Translations under genes and position numbers: made by a program
Notes under the pieces: generated by a model
The model's database searches: none
Told to the model about the DNA's origin: nothing
Seen by the model: the letters and a program-made list of their open reading frames with translations, nothing else
Source of the DNA: Paenibacillus plantarum
Lineage (GTDB): Bacteria > Bacillota > Bacilli > Paenibacillales > NBRC-103111
Assembly: GCF_013141695.1 (NCBI RefSeq)
Contig: NZ_WHNY01000060.1
Coordinates: forward strand, 1-64,000
DNA: 64,000 nucleotides
Direction of reading: 5' to 3'
In this document: piece after piece, positions 28,244 through 37,503 of the stretch
How the letters are laid out: each line of letters starts with the position of its first letter
Position numbering within the stretch: the first letter of the stretch is position 1

Positions 28244-29671
28244 ATGGAAATGCAGCAGGATTCTCTTCTGATCTCTGATGAGATCGAGACGAATATACAA
28301 AACCTATTCCAGTATTTCCATTCTTCCGATGATGTGCGCTCCAGGGAATTCACCATGCAAGGCCTAAAGGGAAGTCTTCTTTATTTATCAACCATTACAG
28401 ATACAGATAAGCTGCAGTCAGACATTCTCAAACCATTGCTGCAATCTCACGCAGGTCGTCTTGAGGACATTCTTCCTATTTTAGATATGGAACATGTCAC
28501 CGATTTGAAGTCAGCAGCAGCAGGGATGCTTCAAGGTAAGTGCGCTATTCTGCTGGAACAAAGAATGGATATTGTATTGGTAGATGCAAGTTCAAGAGTC
28601 GTACATAGCGTAGGTGAACCACAAAACGAACAAACGATTCGCGGATCACATGTCGGATTTGTGGATGATGTATATATCAATGGGCAGCTGGTCCACCAAC
28701 GGTTGAAAAATGCGAACCTGGTTGAGCGGCATTTCACCTTAGGTTCCGAAAGCCCGACGAACGTAAAGCTGTTATATATGTGTGATATTGCCGACATGAC
28801 AGTTGTTGACGAAATTATTGCCAACCTGCTAACGAACCAGGCTACCTTCATTAAATCGGCTGGACAAATTACCGATCGGTTGGAAATTAGTCATTTATCG
28901 CCATTTCCACAATTACTACTTACCGAAAGACCCGACACGACCGTTTCGCATTTAATGGAAGGACGAATAGCACTACTAATAGACGGAAGCTCGTTCGCGA
29001 CGATTCTGCCTGTGACGTTCTTAATGTTTTTTCAGGCGGCAGACGATTTTAATGCCAGGTGGTGGAATGGGACCTTTTTCCGTTTTCTTCGGTTAATTAG
29101 CGTCATGATCGGCCTTGCACTCCCTTCCGTGTATATTTCCATTGTTTCGAATCATTTCGATATCCTACCAATTGATTTGGTGTTTTCATTGAAAGCGTCA
29201 TTGGAAAATATCCCATTCAATCCGCTCATGGAAGCGATGTTCATGATTACCGTGCTGGAGCTTCTCAGGGAAGCCGCGATCCGATTGCCAAAATCAATCG
29301 CAACTACGCTTTCTGTCGTCGGAGGTCTCGTAATCGGAAGTGAAGTTGTTAACGCCAATTTAGTTTCAACGACGATGATTGTTGTCATTTCATTGACAGC
29401 AGTAGCTTCTTTCAGCGTGCCTTCCCATGAAATGCGCCTTGCTATTCGGCTTATCTCTTTCCCCATCATGATTGCTTCTTCGCTGCTCGGTTTTGCGGGT
29501 ATTGCCTTTAGCTTCTGTCTCTTGTTCATGCATCTAAGTAAACTCGAAACATTTGGTGTGCCTTATTTCTATCCGTTCACTCCATTCGAACCAAGACGCA
29601 TTCTGACTACGCTTGTTCAGTTGCCAAGACGGATCTTCGGCCGTAAAGCGTCTGATAGGAGGGCATCATGA
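28244..29671 (+). CDS. Spore germination receptor subunit A (GerAA/GerKA family)
   Basis: A 475-residue inner-membrane protein of spores. A hydrophilic N-terminal domain of about 250 residues comes first, then several membrane helices (LISVMIGLALPSVYISIV; SLLGFAGIAFSFCLLFM) and a short basic tail. The in-frame TTG at 28226 is rejected because the ATG at 28244 has GGAGGG at 6-nt spacing. It overlaps the next gene by 4 bp (ATGA). The three subunits form a nutrient germinant receptor, normally expressed in the forespore. Confidence 0.93.
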   Translation: MEMQQDSLLISDEIETNIQNLFQYFHSSDDVRSREFTMQGLKGSLLYLSTITDTDKLQSDILKPLLQSHAGRLEDILPILDMEHVTDLKSAAAGMLQGKCAILLEQRMDIVLVDASSRVVHSVGEPQNEQTIRGSHVGFVDDVYINGQLVHQRLKNANLVERHFTLGSESPTNVKLLYMCDIADMTVVDEIIANLLTNQATFIKSAGQITDRLEISHLSPFPQLLLTERPDTTVSHLMEGRIALLIDGSSFATILPVTFLMFFQAADDFNARWWNGTFFRFLRLISVMIGLALPSVYISIVSNHFDILPIDLVFSLKASLENIPFNPLMEAMFMITVLELLREAAIRLPKSIATTLSVVGGLVIGSEVVNANLVSTTMIVVISLTAVASFSVPSHEMRLAIRLISFPIMIASSLLGFAGIAFSFCLLFMHLSKLETFGVPYFYPFTPFEPRRILTTLVQLPRRIFGRKASDRRAS

Positions 29672-30741
29672 CTAGGGTTCAATTATTTGCCTTCATTTTG
29701 CAAACGCAGATCGGTATCGCTGTGCTTTCTTTCCCTTATGATTTACATAAAGCCGCGGGTGTAGATGGATGGATTTCTGTTCTTGTGGCTGGAGCCTGCG
29801 TCCAACTCATTCTGGTAGCTTACGCATTGTTATGCCAGAGATTTCCACGACAACATCTATATCAATTTGTTCCTCTCATTTTGGGCAAATGGTTCGGGAA
29901 TGTGATCAACGTGGTGTTTATCTTACATTTTACCTTTACGAGCTGTCTGATTTTATTGATGGAAATGACGTTCGTAGAGTTATGGATATTACCCCACACG
30001 AACCCCGGGCTCATCATCGTTGCGAATTTTATCGTTTGCTTATACATGGCCAAGGAGAATATTCGGATTATTGCCCGTTACAATGCGTTAATTACTCTAT
30101 TAATTTTTGTGATGCTGGCGATCATGATGACGAACTTTAGCACGATGGATTACCGCTATCTGTTGCCTGTTGGGCAAGAAGGGCTCCATGCCATATTGTT
30201 GGGAGTAAAAAGCTCTTTGCTATCCTTTTTGGGTTTTGAAGTCGTTTTAGTGCTGAATTCTGATATTCAAGCAAAAGGAAAGAGCTTGATTCCTCCTATT
30301 CTGTGGGCAAATGGATTGGCAACCGCCTTCTTTCTGATCATGGTTCTCATCTGTTATATCAATTTCAGTCCGGAATCGATTAACTACATTCCGCAGCCCG
30401 TGCCGTACTATCTCAATGGAATTTCCTTGCCGTTTCTAGAACGATTGGATCTGCTTTTTCTTTCTATCTGGCTGGTAAAAGTAACGTCAACACAGATCAG
30501 TTATCTTTACAGTGCAGGGAAGGGATTGGGGTACTTATTTCATAGCAATGAGCACCGTAAAGCGATTTACTATCTGGTCCCACTTGTCTGTTTAACGGGG
30601 ATATTCTGGCGATCGGAGAATCAAGTCCAGTTCTTAGAGCAGATCACTCAATACGATAGCTTTATTATTTTCGCGATTCCGATCGTACTCCTACTGGTAG
30701 CCTGGTTGAGCGGAAGAAGGGGACGGATGCCATCGGTATGA
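29668..30741 (+). CDS. Spore germination receptor subunit B (GerAB family)
   Basis: A 357-residue integral membrane protein of the amino-acid-permease-like GerAB group, with about ten helices (QTQIGIAVLSFPYDLHKAAG at the start). It is the ligand-sensing subunit in characterised receptors. It overlaps the A gene by 4 bp upstream and the C gene by 4 bp downstream, so translation is coupled across the operon. Confidence 0.93.
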   Translation: MTRVQLFAFILQTQIGIAVLSFPYDLHKAAGVDGWISVLVAGACVQLILVAYALLCQRFPRQHLYQFVPLILGKWFGNVINVVFILHFTFTSCLILLMEMTFVELWILPHTNPGLIIVANFIVCLYMAKENIRIIARYNALITLLIFVMLAIMMTNFSTMDYRYLLPVGQEGLHAILLGVKSSLLSFLGFEVVLVLNSDIQAKGKSLIPPILWANGLATAFFLIMVLICYINFSPESINYIPQPVPYYLNGISLPFLERLDLLFLSIWLVKVTSTQISYLYSAGKGLGYLFHSNEHRKAIYYLVPLVCLTGIFWRSENQVQFLEQITQYDSFIIFAIPIVLLLVAWLSGRRGRMPSV

Positions 30742-31856
30742 GAAAATTAGTGATTAGCTGCCTTAGTCTCCTAATACTATCAGGATGCAATTATCGAAAT
30801 GAGCTCAAAAACCTGCAGCTCATCTATGCAGCCTCGATTGATATGAACGATCAGCAGGATATCGTCACTACCGTAACCATTCAATCACCTGGTGGAAAGG
30901 AACGAACGGCACCTGTCCATGAGGTGTTAACGGCATCGGGTCCTACGCTGCAAGATGCGTTATTCAAAAAAATTGGGTTGCAAATCGCAGGCCCCATTGG
31001 TACCTCCAAAAATCAAGTCATGTTGCTCGGGGAGAAGGTGGCAAAAAAAGATCTAGCGCAAATGCTGGACTCGTCCTTTCGGACTTCAAATGTTCCTATG
31101 CTTGCTAAAGTGGCTATTGTTCGCGGGCAAGCAGGCGACTTGATTCGTCTCGATCGAATTGGCTCTGCAACGGCAGGTGAATATTTGCGGAAAATCCTTC
31201 GAAGTGCTAGCTATGAAACGATCGTTCCTGCAATGACGCTGCATTCACTCTATCCCATGCTGCATGATTCAGGGCGAGATCCCGTCATTCCGATTCTAAG
31301 AAAGGAGACCGATAAAGCTGTGGTTGACGGATTGGCTCTTGTGCATGAACGCAAATATACAGGTTATTCGTTATCGCCAGAGCAATCGATGTTGTATCTA
31401 TTAATGAATGGAGATAAAGGTGACATTTGTGTGATCACAAGAGATATTGATGAGGAAGCTTCCAATGACAAAGACGAACCCTCCGATTATTTAGCACTTA
31501 ACATATCGAACTTAAAGCGAAAAAAAGAGGTCTGGATTGACGCGGAGGGGCAAGTGCAGATTCAACTCAACCTGAAAATGAAAGGAAGAGTCATTGAATA
31601 TGCCAAAGATGACCTAACCGATAAACAAAAGGTTGAACAATTGAATAAGCAGTTCTCCGAGGTCATAACAAAAGAGGCCAATGGGATATGCAAGCAGCTT
31701 CAGCAGGCAAATTCCGACGCTTTGGGCATTGCGAGGGATCTGATGGCTTTTTATCCAAATGAATGGAAAAAGATGGATTGGGAGACCGAATATCCGAAAG
31801 CGAACTTTCAAGTTTCGATGAAAGTTGAGATTGTGTCACATGGGATTATTAATTAG
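30738..31856 (+). CDS. Spore germination receptor lipoprotein subunit C (GerAC family)
   Basis: A 372-residue lipoprotein. The signal peptide ends with LSGC, with Cys17 as the lipidated residue. The usual GerAC length and three-domain layout are present. It is the last gene of the A-B-C operon. No clear terminator follows. The next 148 bp contain a long palindrome assigned to the downstream reductase gene. Confidence 0.93.
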   Translation: MRKLVISCLSLLILSGCNYRNELKNLQLIYAASIDMNDQQDIVTTVTIQSPGGKERTAPVHEVLTASGPTLQDALFKKIGLQIAGPIGTSKNQVMLLGEKVAKKDLAQMLDSSFRTSNVPMLAKVAIVRGQAGDLIRLDRIGSATAGEYLRKILRSASYETIVPAMTLHSLYPMLHDSGRDPVIPILRKETDKAVVDGLALVHERKYTGYSLSPEQSMLYLLMNGDKGDICVITRDIDEEASNDKDEPSDYLALNISNLKRKKEVWIDAEGQVQIQLNLKMKGRVIEYAKDDLTDKQKVEQLNKQFSEVITKEANGICKQLQQANSDALGIARDLMAFYPNEWKKMDWETEYPKANFQVSMKVEIVSHGIIN

Positions 31857-31880
31857 TGAGTAGTAACATGCGAGGCTACA

Positions 31881-31926
31881 AAGTAGGTTTCCTAAAGTAT
31901 ACTTGGTACCTTTAAAGTGCCTACTT
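31881..31926. promoter_or_regulatory. 46-bp interrupted palindrome upstream of the FMN reductase
   Basis: AAGTAGG (31881) mirrors CCTACTT (ending 31926), and inside it TAAAGTA mirrors TACCTTTA with one extra base. It lies 79 bp before the reductase start. Long interrupted palindromes of this kind are typical operators of redox- or electrophile-sensing MarR/HxlR regulators in front of such reductases, but no regulator gene is adjacent. Confidence 0.55.
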
Positions 31927-32004
31927 CCAGTGGCCCAAATTAATCGTTATACTGATGAAGTTACGTTAAGTAAGTAGTTCACTTTATTTTAGGAGGTAAC
32001 AAAG

Positions 32005-32550
32005 ATGTCGAACGAACTGAAAATTGGTATTATTCTTGGCAGCACGCGTCAAGGTCGTGTTAGCCCACAAGTAGGAGAATGGGTTAAGTCAATTGCTGAC
32101 GGGCGTGGAGATGCTGATTACGAAATAGTTGATATTGCCGAATTTAAACTTCCTTTCTTCGGTGAAGGTACAGGGGAAGAACCTGGACTTGCAGCATGGA
32201 ATACGAAGCTTGAAAGCCTGGACGGATTTGTATTCGTTGTCCAAGAATATAATCACAGTATTACAGGTGCTTTGAAAAATGCATTGGACTCCGCACGTGA
32301 GCCGTGGAATAACAAAGCCGCTGGTATCGTGAGCTACGGTTCAACAGGTGGTGCTCGTGCAGCTGAACATCTGCGTGGCATCCTAGGCGAGCTATTGGTA
32401 GCAGACGTTCGTGTGCATCCGACATTCTCCTTGTTTACAGATTTCGAGAACTTCTCCGTATTCAAGCCAGCTGATCTACACAAAGACAATGTGAATGCGA
32501 TGCTTGACCAAGTGAAAGCTTGGAGCGGCGCGTTGAAAACGTTGAGATAA
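32005..32550 (+). CDS. NADPH-dependent FMN reductase (azoreductase/quinone reductase type)
   Basis: A 181-residue cytoplasmic flavodoxin-like reductase. The FMN phosphate loop GSTRQGRVSPQVGEW is near residues 11-25, and PFFGEG and QEYNHSITGALKNALD match the YhdA/ArsH-like flavin reductases. The start follows AGGAGGTAAC. It is a single gene between a long upstream palindrome and its own terminator. It probably reduces quinones, azo compounds or other electrophiles. Confidence 0.88.
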   Translation: MSNELKIGIILGSTRQGRVSPQVGEWVKSIADGRGDADYEIVDIAEFKLPFFGEGTGEEPGLAAWNTKLESLDGFVFVVQEYNHSITGALKNALDSAREPWNNKAAGIVSYGSTGGARAAEHLRGILGELLVADVRVHPTFSLFTDFENFSVFKPADLHKDNVNAMLDQVKAWSGALKTLR

Positions 32551-32566
32551 ATAGTGGTATAGAAAT

Positions 32567-32598
32567 ACCCCACAGGGATGAGCTGTGGGGTTATTTTA
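32567..32598 (+). terminator. Terminator after the FMN reductase
   Basis: ACCCCACAG pairs with CTGTGGGGT over nine perfect pairs, followed by TATTTTATTT. Confidence 0.85.
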
Positions 32599-32720
32599 TT
32601 TGTGGAGAATGTCACATCAGAAGATCGGCGGCTTTTTGTTATGTATTTTAATAGGCCCCTAACGAGGAAGTATGATAAGCTAATATGGATAATTATTCCT
32701 ATTGGAGTGTGACGTTCGTG

Positions 32721-33263
32721 ATGAAGAAGCCGCGAGTACTATCCGTTTCAGGCGTATCTGGTGGAGGGAAGACAACGACAATCAAACACTTAATTCATAG
32801 ATTAGATCGCGCTAAGGCTCTCTATTTCGATGATTACGATTTTGAGAATTGCCCTGATCTATGTGAGTGGGTGGAGGCGGGGGCCGATTACAATGCCTGG
32901 GTGCTCTCCCCATTCATTACAGATATTCAGCTGCTGCTCAAAGACCAATCACTCGACTACATTATCCTCGATTATCCTTTTGCCTACTTGAATGATGGCG
33001 TGCGCGACTTTATTGATTTGGCCTTTTATGTGGACACCCCATTGGATATTGCCATGGCTAGACGCATCTTACGCAACGAGCAAAAACATGCGATGCACGA
33101 ATTGCAAAGTGACTTACAGAACTATTTGACCAGGGGAAGAGCCGCTTATTTGGAAATGGAAAAGACGGTGAAAGTAAATTCGGATGTGATCATTCAAGGG
33201 GATTTGGCTACTGATCTCATCGTTGACCAAATTATAGAGGAATTACGGAAGTATTCAGTGTAA
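32721..33263 (+). CDS. P-loop kinase-like protein (uridine kinase-like fold)
   Basis: A 180-residue cytoplasmic nucleoside-kinase-like P-loop protein. Walker A is GVSGGGKTTT near residues 9-18. FDDYDFENCPDL, IILDYPFAYLND (Walker B-like) and an LID-like MARRILRNEQ follow. The upstream ATG at 32685 lacks a ribosome binding site; GGAG precedes the ATG at 32721. The substrate is unknown. A TTTACC-TTA-GGTAAA palindrome lies just after its stop (33275-33289). Confidence 0.75.
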   Translation: MKKPRVLSVSGVSGGGKTTTIKHLIHRLDRAKALYFDDYDFENCPDLCEWVEAGADYNAWVLSPFITDIQLLLKDQSLDYIILDYPFAYLNDGVRDFIDLAFYVDTPLDIAMARRILRNEQKHAMHELQSDLQNYLTRGRAAYLEMEKTVKVNSDVIIQGDLATDLIVDQIIEELRKYSV

Positions 33264-33373
33264 CCTTTGCTTATTTTACCTTAGGTAAATTCTTGCTTGA
33301 ACGGGAACATCGTGCGAGAATAGGTGTTGGACAAACCATACTTATTCAAACACAAGAGGAGTTCATTCACATC

Positions 33374-34135
33374 ATGTTGCATTTGAGTTGGGAAATGATG
33401 ATTTTCGTTATCGTCGGCGGGTTCTTGGCAGCCTATGTAGATTCGGTTGTTGGGGGAGGCGGGCTTATTTCGGTGCCAGTCTTACTGGCAACAGGAATGC
33501 CGCCAGCGCTGGCGTTAGGCACGAATAAATTAGCGGGGACCATGTCGTCGCTGACAAGCACGATTTCATTTATGCGGACAGGGAATGTTGATCTCAAAGC
33601 GGTGCGCGGATTGTTCGTGCTATCCTTGGCTGGAGCGGTGTGCGGGGTATTCGTGTTGCAGCAAATTCCTTCCGATTTTCTAAAACCACTGGTTGTGGTG
33701 ATGCTGATTCTAATTACGATTTACACGATATTCCGCAAAAATTGGGGAGACATCTCGACTTTCAGTCAGTACTCGGCGAGGACAGCTTTCCTTATGGGCT
33801 GCGCAGCGTTCCTCTTAGGTTTCTATGACGGGTTCTTTGGCCCAGGAACAGGATCTTTCCTGATTTTCGTATTTCTGATGGTCGGCTTCGATTTCGTCAA
33901 AGCAGCGGGCAATGCCAAAATTCTCAATTTCGGCAGCAACATCGCAAGTTTAATTACGTTCATGGCGCTGGGCTCCATTAATTATTGGATCGGAATCCCG
34001 ATGGGCTTGGCAATGGTATGCGGCGCATTACTTGGTTCTCGCATGGCGATCCGTAAGGGATCGGCGTATGTGCGGCCGCTTTTTATCACTGTATGCGTGC
34101 TGTTGGTGGGTAAGCAGATTTGGAGCTTGATGTAG
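33374..34135 (+). CDS. TauE/SafE-family sulfite/anion exporter
   Basis: A 253-residue membrane protein with about eight helices in two repeats, each with the family glycine-rich signature (VDSVVGGGGLISVPVLLATG, LGTNKLAGT; then GFYDGFFGPGTGSF, AGNAKILNFGSN). The longer in-frame start at 33293 would add 27 polar residues. The ATG at 33374 gives the usual start before helix 1. These proteins export sulfite, sulfoacetate or other organic anions. The substrate here is unknown. Confidence 0.85.
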   Translation: MLHLSWEMMIFVIVGGFLAAYVDSVVGGGGLISVPVLLATGMPPALALGTNKLAGTMSSLTSTISFMRTGNVDLKAVRGLFVLSLAGAVCGVFVLQQIPSDFLKPLVVVMLILITIYTIFRKNWGDISTFSQYSARTAFLMGCAAFLLGFYDGFFGPGTGSFLIFVFLMVGFDFVKAAGNAKILNFGSNIASLITFMALGSINYWIGIPMGLAMVCGALLGSRMAIRKGSAYVRPLFITVCVLLVGKQIWSLM

Positions 34136-34241
34136 GGGGAATTGGGGCAATGCATACCCTAACAATCGCAGCTCATTGCGAATTGACCGAAGGTTATGGT
34201 ACTATTTTAGCAGAGTGTACATGGAAGGAGGTGAAGGTAGG

Positions 34242-34385
34242 ATGAATCGAGAGTTCGTGAACAACCGTGTGAGCCAGTTACCCATTGCGATGGCTGGCAT
34301 CGTTCATGCAGAAGTCAAAGACGCGAGAGGTCTGTCCACTTATGCGCATACGGTTTACCAACTCACGAAAAGACGCCTACCTTAA
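34242..34385 (+). CDS. Small protein of 47 residues, unknown
   Basis: Preceded by a strong ribosome binding site (AAGGAGGTGA, 7-nt spacing), which supports translation. The product is basic at the C-terminus (YQLTKRRLP) and has no membrane segment. I do not recognise the family. A strong terminator follows at 34406, and the ABC-F gene starts 106 bp after its stop. It could be an independent small gene or a leader ORF for ABC-F. Confidence 0.55.
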   Translation: MNREFVNNRVSQLPIAMAGIVHAEVKDARGLSTYAHTVYQLTKRRLP

Positions 34386-34405
34386 CCCTCTACGGAAATG
34401 ATCCG

Positions 34406-34437
34406 AAAGGTCGTAGGAATTTTCCTGCGGCCTTTTT
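34406..34437 (+). terminator. Terminator or attenuator upstream of ABC-F
   Basis: AAAGGTCGTAGGA pairs along 13 positions (two G-U) with TCCTGCGGCCTTT across a 4-nt loop, followed by TTTTG. It lies 54 bp before the ABC-F start codon. No separate promoter was recognised between it and ABC-F. Confidence 0.8.
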
Positions 34438-34491
34438 GTGTTAGCTGCGTGCAGGTCAGGGTCGTCTTCAAACCAAGGAGGATCCTTTATC

Positions 34492-36423
34492 ATGTTAATT
34501 ATTAATGGTCAAAATATAAAAAAATACCACGGTGCCCAGCTGGTGCTAGAGGATGTTACGTTTGAAATTCATCAAGGGGAACGTGTTGGACTTGTGGGAC
34601 GTAATGGCAGTGGAAAATCAACGCTGCTGCGACTTATTGCCAAAATGGAGAAACCTGACGAAGGGCAGCTAACGGTGCGTAAGGATACGGGGATCGGATA
34701 TTTGGCCCAAATCCCAAGCGCTTGGGAAAGTTTCACGGTGTATGATGTGCTGGCTGCGAGCTTTCAAGAGCTGCTTGCGTGCCGAGCGACGATGCGGGAG
34801 CTGGAGAGCGAAATGTCGAGCCCAGCGGTCATGAACGATGAGAAACAGATGGATCAGCTACTGTCGCGATATGCAGTGCTGCAAGAGCGATTCGAACGCG
34901 AAGGCGGCTACGAGCTAGATGCACGAATTGATCAAGTGGCGAATGGGCTGCGGATTGCGAAGGGGTTTTATGAGCGAAGCTTTGCCTCGCTGTCGGGGGG
35001 AGAGAAGACGAAGATCACGTTGGCTTCCCAATTAATCGGCAAACCAGACCTGTTGTTGCTGGATGAGCCGACGAATCATTTGGATTTGGCAGGTGTGGAG
35101 TGGTTAGAGGATTACCTCAAGCATTATGACGGCGCTTGTATCATCGTCTCCCATGATCGTTACTTTCTGGACCTCGTTGTGACGAAAATCGTGGAATTGG
35201 AAGATGGCGAGTCGACTACGTATCACAGCTCTTATTCGGGGTACGTGAAGGAGAAGGAAGTACGTCTGCTTCAGCAGTTTGCGGATTACCAAGAGCAGCA
35301 GAAGGTGATCCGTAAAATGAAAGAGACGATCAAGCAGCTGATCGAATGGGGGCGGATTGGCGGCAATGAAAAGTTCTTCCGCCGGGCGTTCTCCATGCAG
35401 AAAGCACTGGATCGGATGGAAAAGCTCAAGCGTCCTGTGCTTGATCCGAAGGCGGCTGATTTCGATTTGAAGCCGGAGGATCGCTCCGGCCGCAAGGTGT
35501 TGCGCTTCGAGAATGTCACGAAGCGATATAGCGAGAAGACGCTGCTAGAGCAGGCGAGCGGCTCACTCGAATACGGTGAGAAGGTTATGCTCGTCGGGCA
35601 TAACGGCTCTGGGAAAACGACGCTGCTGAAGATGCTGCTCGGTGACGTGCAGCCGGATGGCGGGGAGCTCGAGCTTGGGGCTCGCGTCGACATCGGCTAT
35701 CTAGCGCAGCAAGCGTATCCGGCGGATGACAAGAAATCCGTTCTCGCATATTTCTGCGAGGAAGCGAAGCTGGAAGAAGGGGAAGCGCGGGGGCGGCTGG
35801 CTGCGTATTTATTTTATGGCGCGGATGTGTTCAAAGCGGTGAGTTCCTTGTCTGGCGGCGAATGGACGCGATTGCGATTAGCACTGCTCGTCCTGCGTAA
35901 GCCGAACCTGCTCATCTTAGATGAGCCGACGAATCACATGGACATCGCTTCGCGCGAAGCGCTTGAAGATGCGCTGGAGGAATTCCCCGGCACGGTGCTG
36001 GCAGTGACGCATGATCGATATTTTATGAACCGGCTGGCGCGTAAAATATGGGAGTTGGATCAGGGGAAGATCACCGTGTATGTAGGTGATTTTGATGCGT
36101 ATAAAGAAAAGAGCGGTGAGCTTCGCGCGCAGGAAGCGCTTATGGCCGAGGAACGTGGCAGGCACACCACCGTCGACAAAGTGAAAGTGAAACAGCCGGA
36201 GGCTTCGGCGGTTAAGCGGGGGAAACCAGCGGCGGCGTCTGAGAAAGCCGCGTTGGAGAAGCGGATCGCGGGCGTAGAAGCGGATTTGGCCGCGTTGGAT
36301 GAGCGGCTGCAGCAGGAAAGCGAAACACGGACACCGGCGGAGCTCGCGGCGCTTTGGGAGAAGCGGGAAGTCGTGCAGGGGCAGTTGGATGCGCTGTATG
36401 AACAGTGGGTGTTGTTGGAGTAG
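34492..36423 (+). CDS. ABC-F family ATPase (ribosome-associated)
   Basis: A 643-residue soluble protein with two ABC cassettes. Cassette 1 has GRNGSGKST, LSGGE and LLLDEPTNHLD; cassette 2 has GHNGSGKTT, LSGGE and LLILDEPTNHMD. An inter-domain linker rich in charged residues lies between them, and a C-terminal coiled coil follows from about residue 560. There are no membrane helices, so it is a translation factor or antibiotic-protection type, not a transporter. The start ATG at 34492 follows AAGGAGG. The second half of the gene is visibly richer in GC than the first. Resistance versus housekeeping role cannot be decided by eye. Confidence 0.9.
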   Translation: MLIINGQNIKKYHGAQLVLEDVTFEIHQGERVGLVGRNGSGKSTLLRLIAKMEKPDEGQLTVRKDTGIGYLAQIPSAWESFTVYDVLAASFQELLACRATMRELESEMSSPAVMNDEKQMDQLLSRYAVLQERFEREGGYELDARIDQVANGLRIAKGFYERSFASLSGGEKTKITLASQLIGKPDLLLLDEPTNHLDLAGVEWLEDYLKHYDGACIIVSHDRYFLDLVVTKIVELEDGESTTYHSSYSGYVKEKEVRLLQQFADYQEQQKVIRKMKETIKQLIEWGRIGGNEKFFRRAFSMQKALDRMEKLKRPVLDPKAADFDLKPEDRSGRKVLRFENVTKRYSEKTLLEQASGSLEYGEKVMLVGHNGSGKTTLLKMLLGDVQPDGGELELGARVDIGYLAQQAYPADDKKSVLAYFCEEAKLEEGEARGRLAAYLFYGADVFKAVSSLSGGEWTRLRLALLVLRKPNLLILDEPTNHMDIASREALEDALEEFPGTVLAVTHDRYFMNRLARKIWELDQGKITVYVGDFDAYKEKSGELRAQEALMAEERGRHTTVDKVKVKQPEASAVKRGKPAAASEKAALEKRIAGVEADLAALDERLQQESETRTPAELAALWEKREVVQGQLDALYEQWVLLE

Positions 36424-36456
36424 ACGCGGAGCGCAACATAAGTTGACCAACGTGGC

Positions 36457-36639
36457 TAACGGACATCAGAGACGCTAAATAGCGCAAATGATGAATATTG
36501 AAAAACTAACGGACACACCAGCTGCTATTCAACGGAATTTGGCCTCAAGTGGAGGTTAGATGCAACAATAACGGCTATAGCGTCCGTTAGTTCTTAGAAA
36601 GAGCTCATTTGTTTGAAATAACGTCCAGTGTGTCCGTTA
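36457..36639. repeat. FFRR repeat tetrad T2 (TAACGGACA family)
   Basis: Forward units start at 36457 and 36507; reverse units end at 36589 and 36639. Spacings are 50, 82 and 50 bp, identical to T1. Units begin TAACGGAC and the better copies end in CGTTATT. The tetrad fills most of the 348-bp gap between the ABC-F and pirin genes; the last 130 bp should hold the pirin promoter. Confidence 0.82.
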
Positions 36640-36771
36640 GGACACCTGCCGTCCATCTTGAACCCACGTTACCATCGTCACAAAACTGGCTTAGTTCCGC
36701 CATTGTTCCGACATGGAGTCCGTACCCTGAGTATGATAAGCTAGAGGTACTTATAGAAGGAGGCGATTGCT

Positions 36772-37470
36772 GTGATCCAAGTTTTCCCGGCCGACACGCG
36801 TAATTCAACTGATTTGGGGTGGCTCAAAAGCCACAAAAGTTTCTCATTTGGCGACTATTTTGATGAAGAAAATGTCAGCTTTGGTGTCATGCGTGTGTGC
36901 AATGACGATGATATCGCAGCAGGACGGGGCTTTGGCCCGCATCCCCATAGTGACATGGAGATCGTCAGCATCGTGCTCAGCGGAGCGATTAAGCATGAAG
37001 ACAGCCTCGGCCACGTAGCCATTACGGCTTCCAATGGTGTACAGCGAATGTCCGCAGGCAGCGGCGTGATTCATGCCGAGTATAATGCATCGGAAACGGA
37101 ACCGATGAGTCTATTTCAACTATGGTTTATGCCAGCTAAGCGAGGAATAGAGCCTTCTTTTGAAAATGTGACGTATGAGCCGGAGGCGATGGTTAATCAG
37201 CTCTTGCCTGTCGTGACACCTGAAGGAGGCACTCATATCGCGAAAATCCATCAAGATATGAGCATCTACCTCAGCAAGCTGGATGCAGGGAAAGAGCTTG
37301 TGTTCGAGCAAGGCGAGAATCGCCGTATTTATCTCATGCTCGTGAGCGGGAAATGCTCGGCCAACGATGCGGTACTCGAAACAAAGGACAGCGCGCGTAT
37401 CCAAGCGGAGTCAACGTTAACGATTCGTGCGCTCGAAGATACACATTTCATGCTTATTGATCTGCCATAA
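36772..37470 (+). CDS. Pirin-family bicupin protein
   Basis: A 232-residue cytoplasmic protein of the YhhW-like pirin group. The metal-binding cupin motif GFGPHPHSDMEIVSIVLSG (about residues 44-62) with HVAITASNGVQRMSAGSGVIHAE supplies His and Glu ligands; a second cupin follows. Starts at GTG 36772 after AGGAGG. Some members degrade quercetin, others sense iron redox state. It leads a three-gene cluster with an unknown protein and nitric oxide synthase. Confidence 0.9.
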   Translation: MIQVFPADTRNSTDLGWLKSHKSFSFGDYFDEENVSFGVMRVCNDDDIAAGRGFGPHPHSDMEIVSIVLSGAIKHEDSLGHVAITASNGVQRMSAGSGVIHAEYNASETEPMSLFQLWFMPAKRGIEPSFENVTYEPEAMVNQLLPVVTPEGGTHIAKIHQDMSIYLSKLDAGKELVFEQGENRRIYLMLVSGKCSANDAVLETKDSARIQAESTLTIRALEDTHFMLIDLP

Positions 37471-37503
37471 GGCGATAATGGAGAGATAGAGGAGGTTGCA
37501 GCG

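Noticed and set aside
33275-33289. TTTACC-TTA-GGTAAA palindrome after the P-loop gene as an operator
   Set aside because: Too short and too far (85 bp) from the TauE start to assign; no T run, so not a terminator either.
35917-36450. 177-codon open frame opposite the ABC-F gene
   Set aside because: Shadow frame in a GC-rich segment; no ribosome binding site or recognisable domain.
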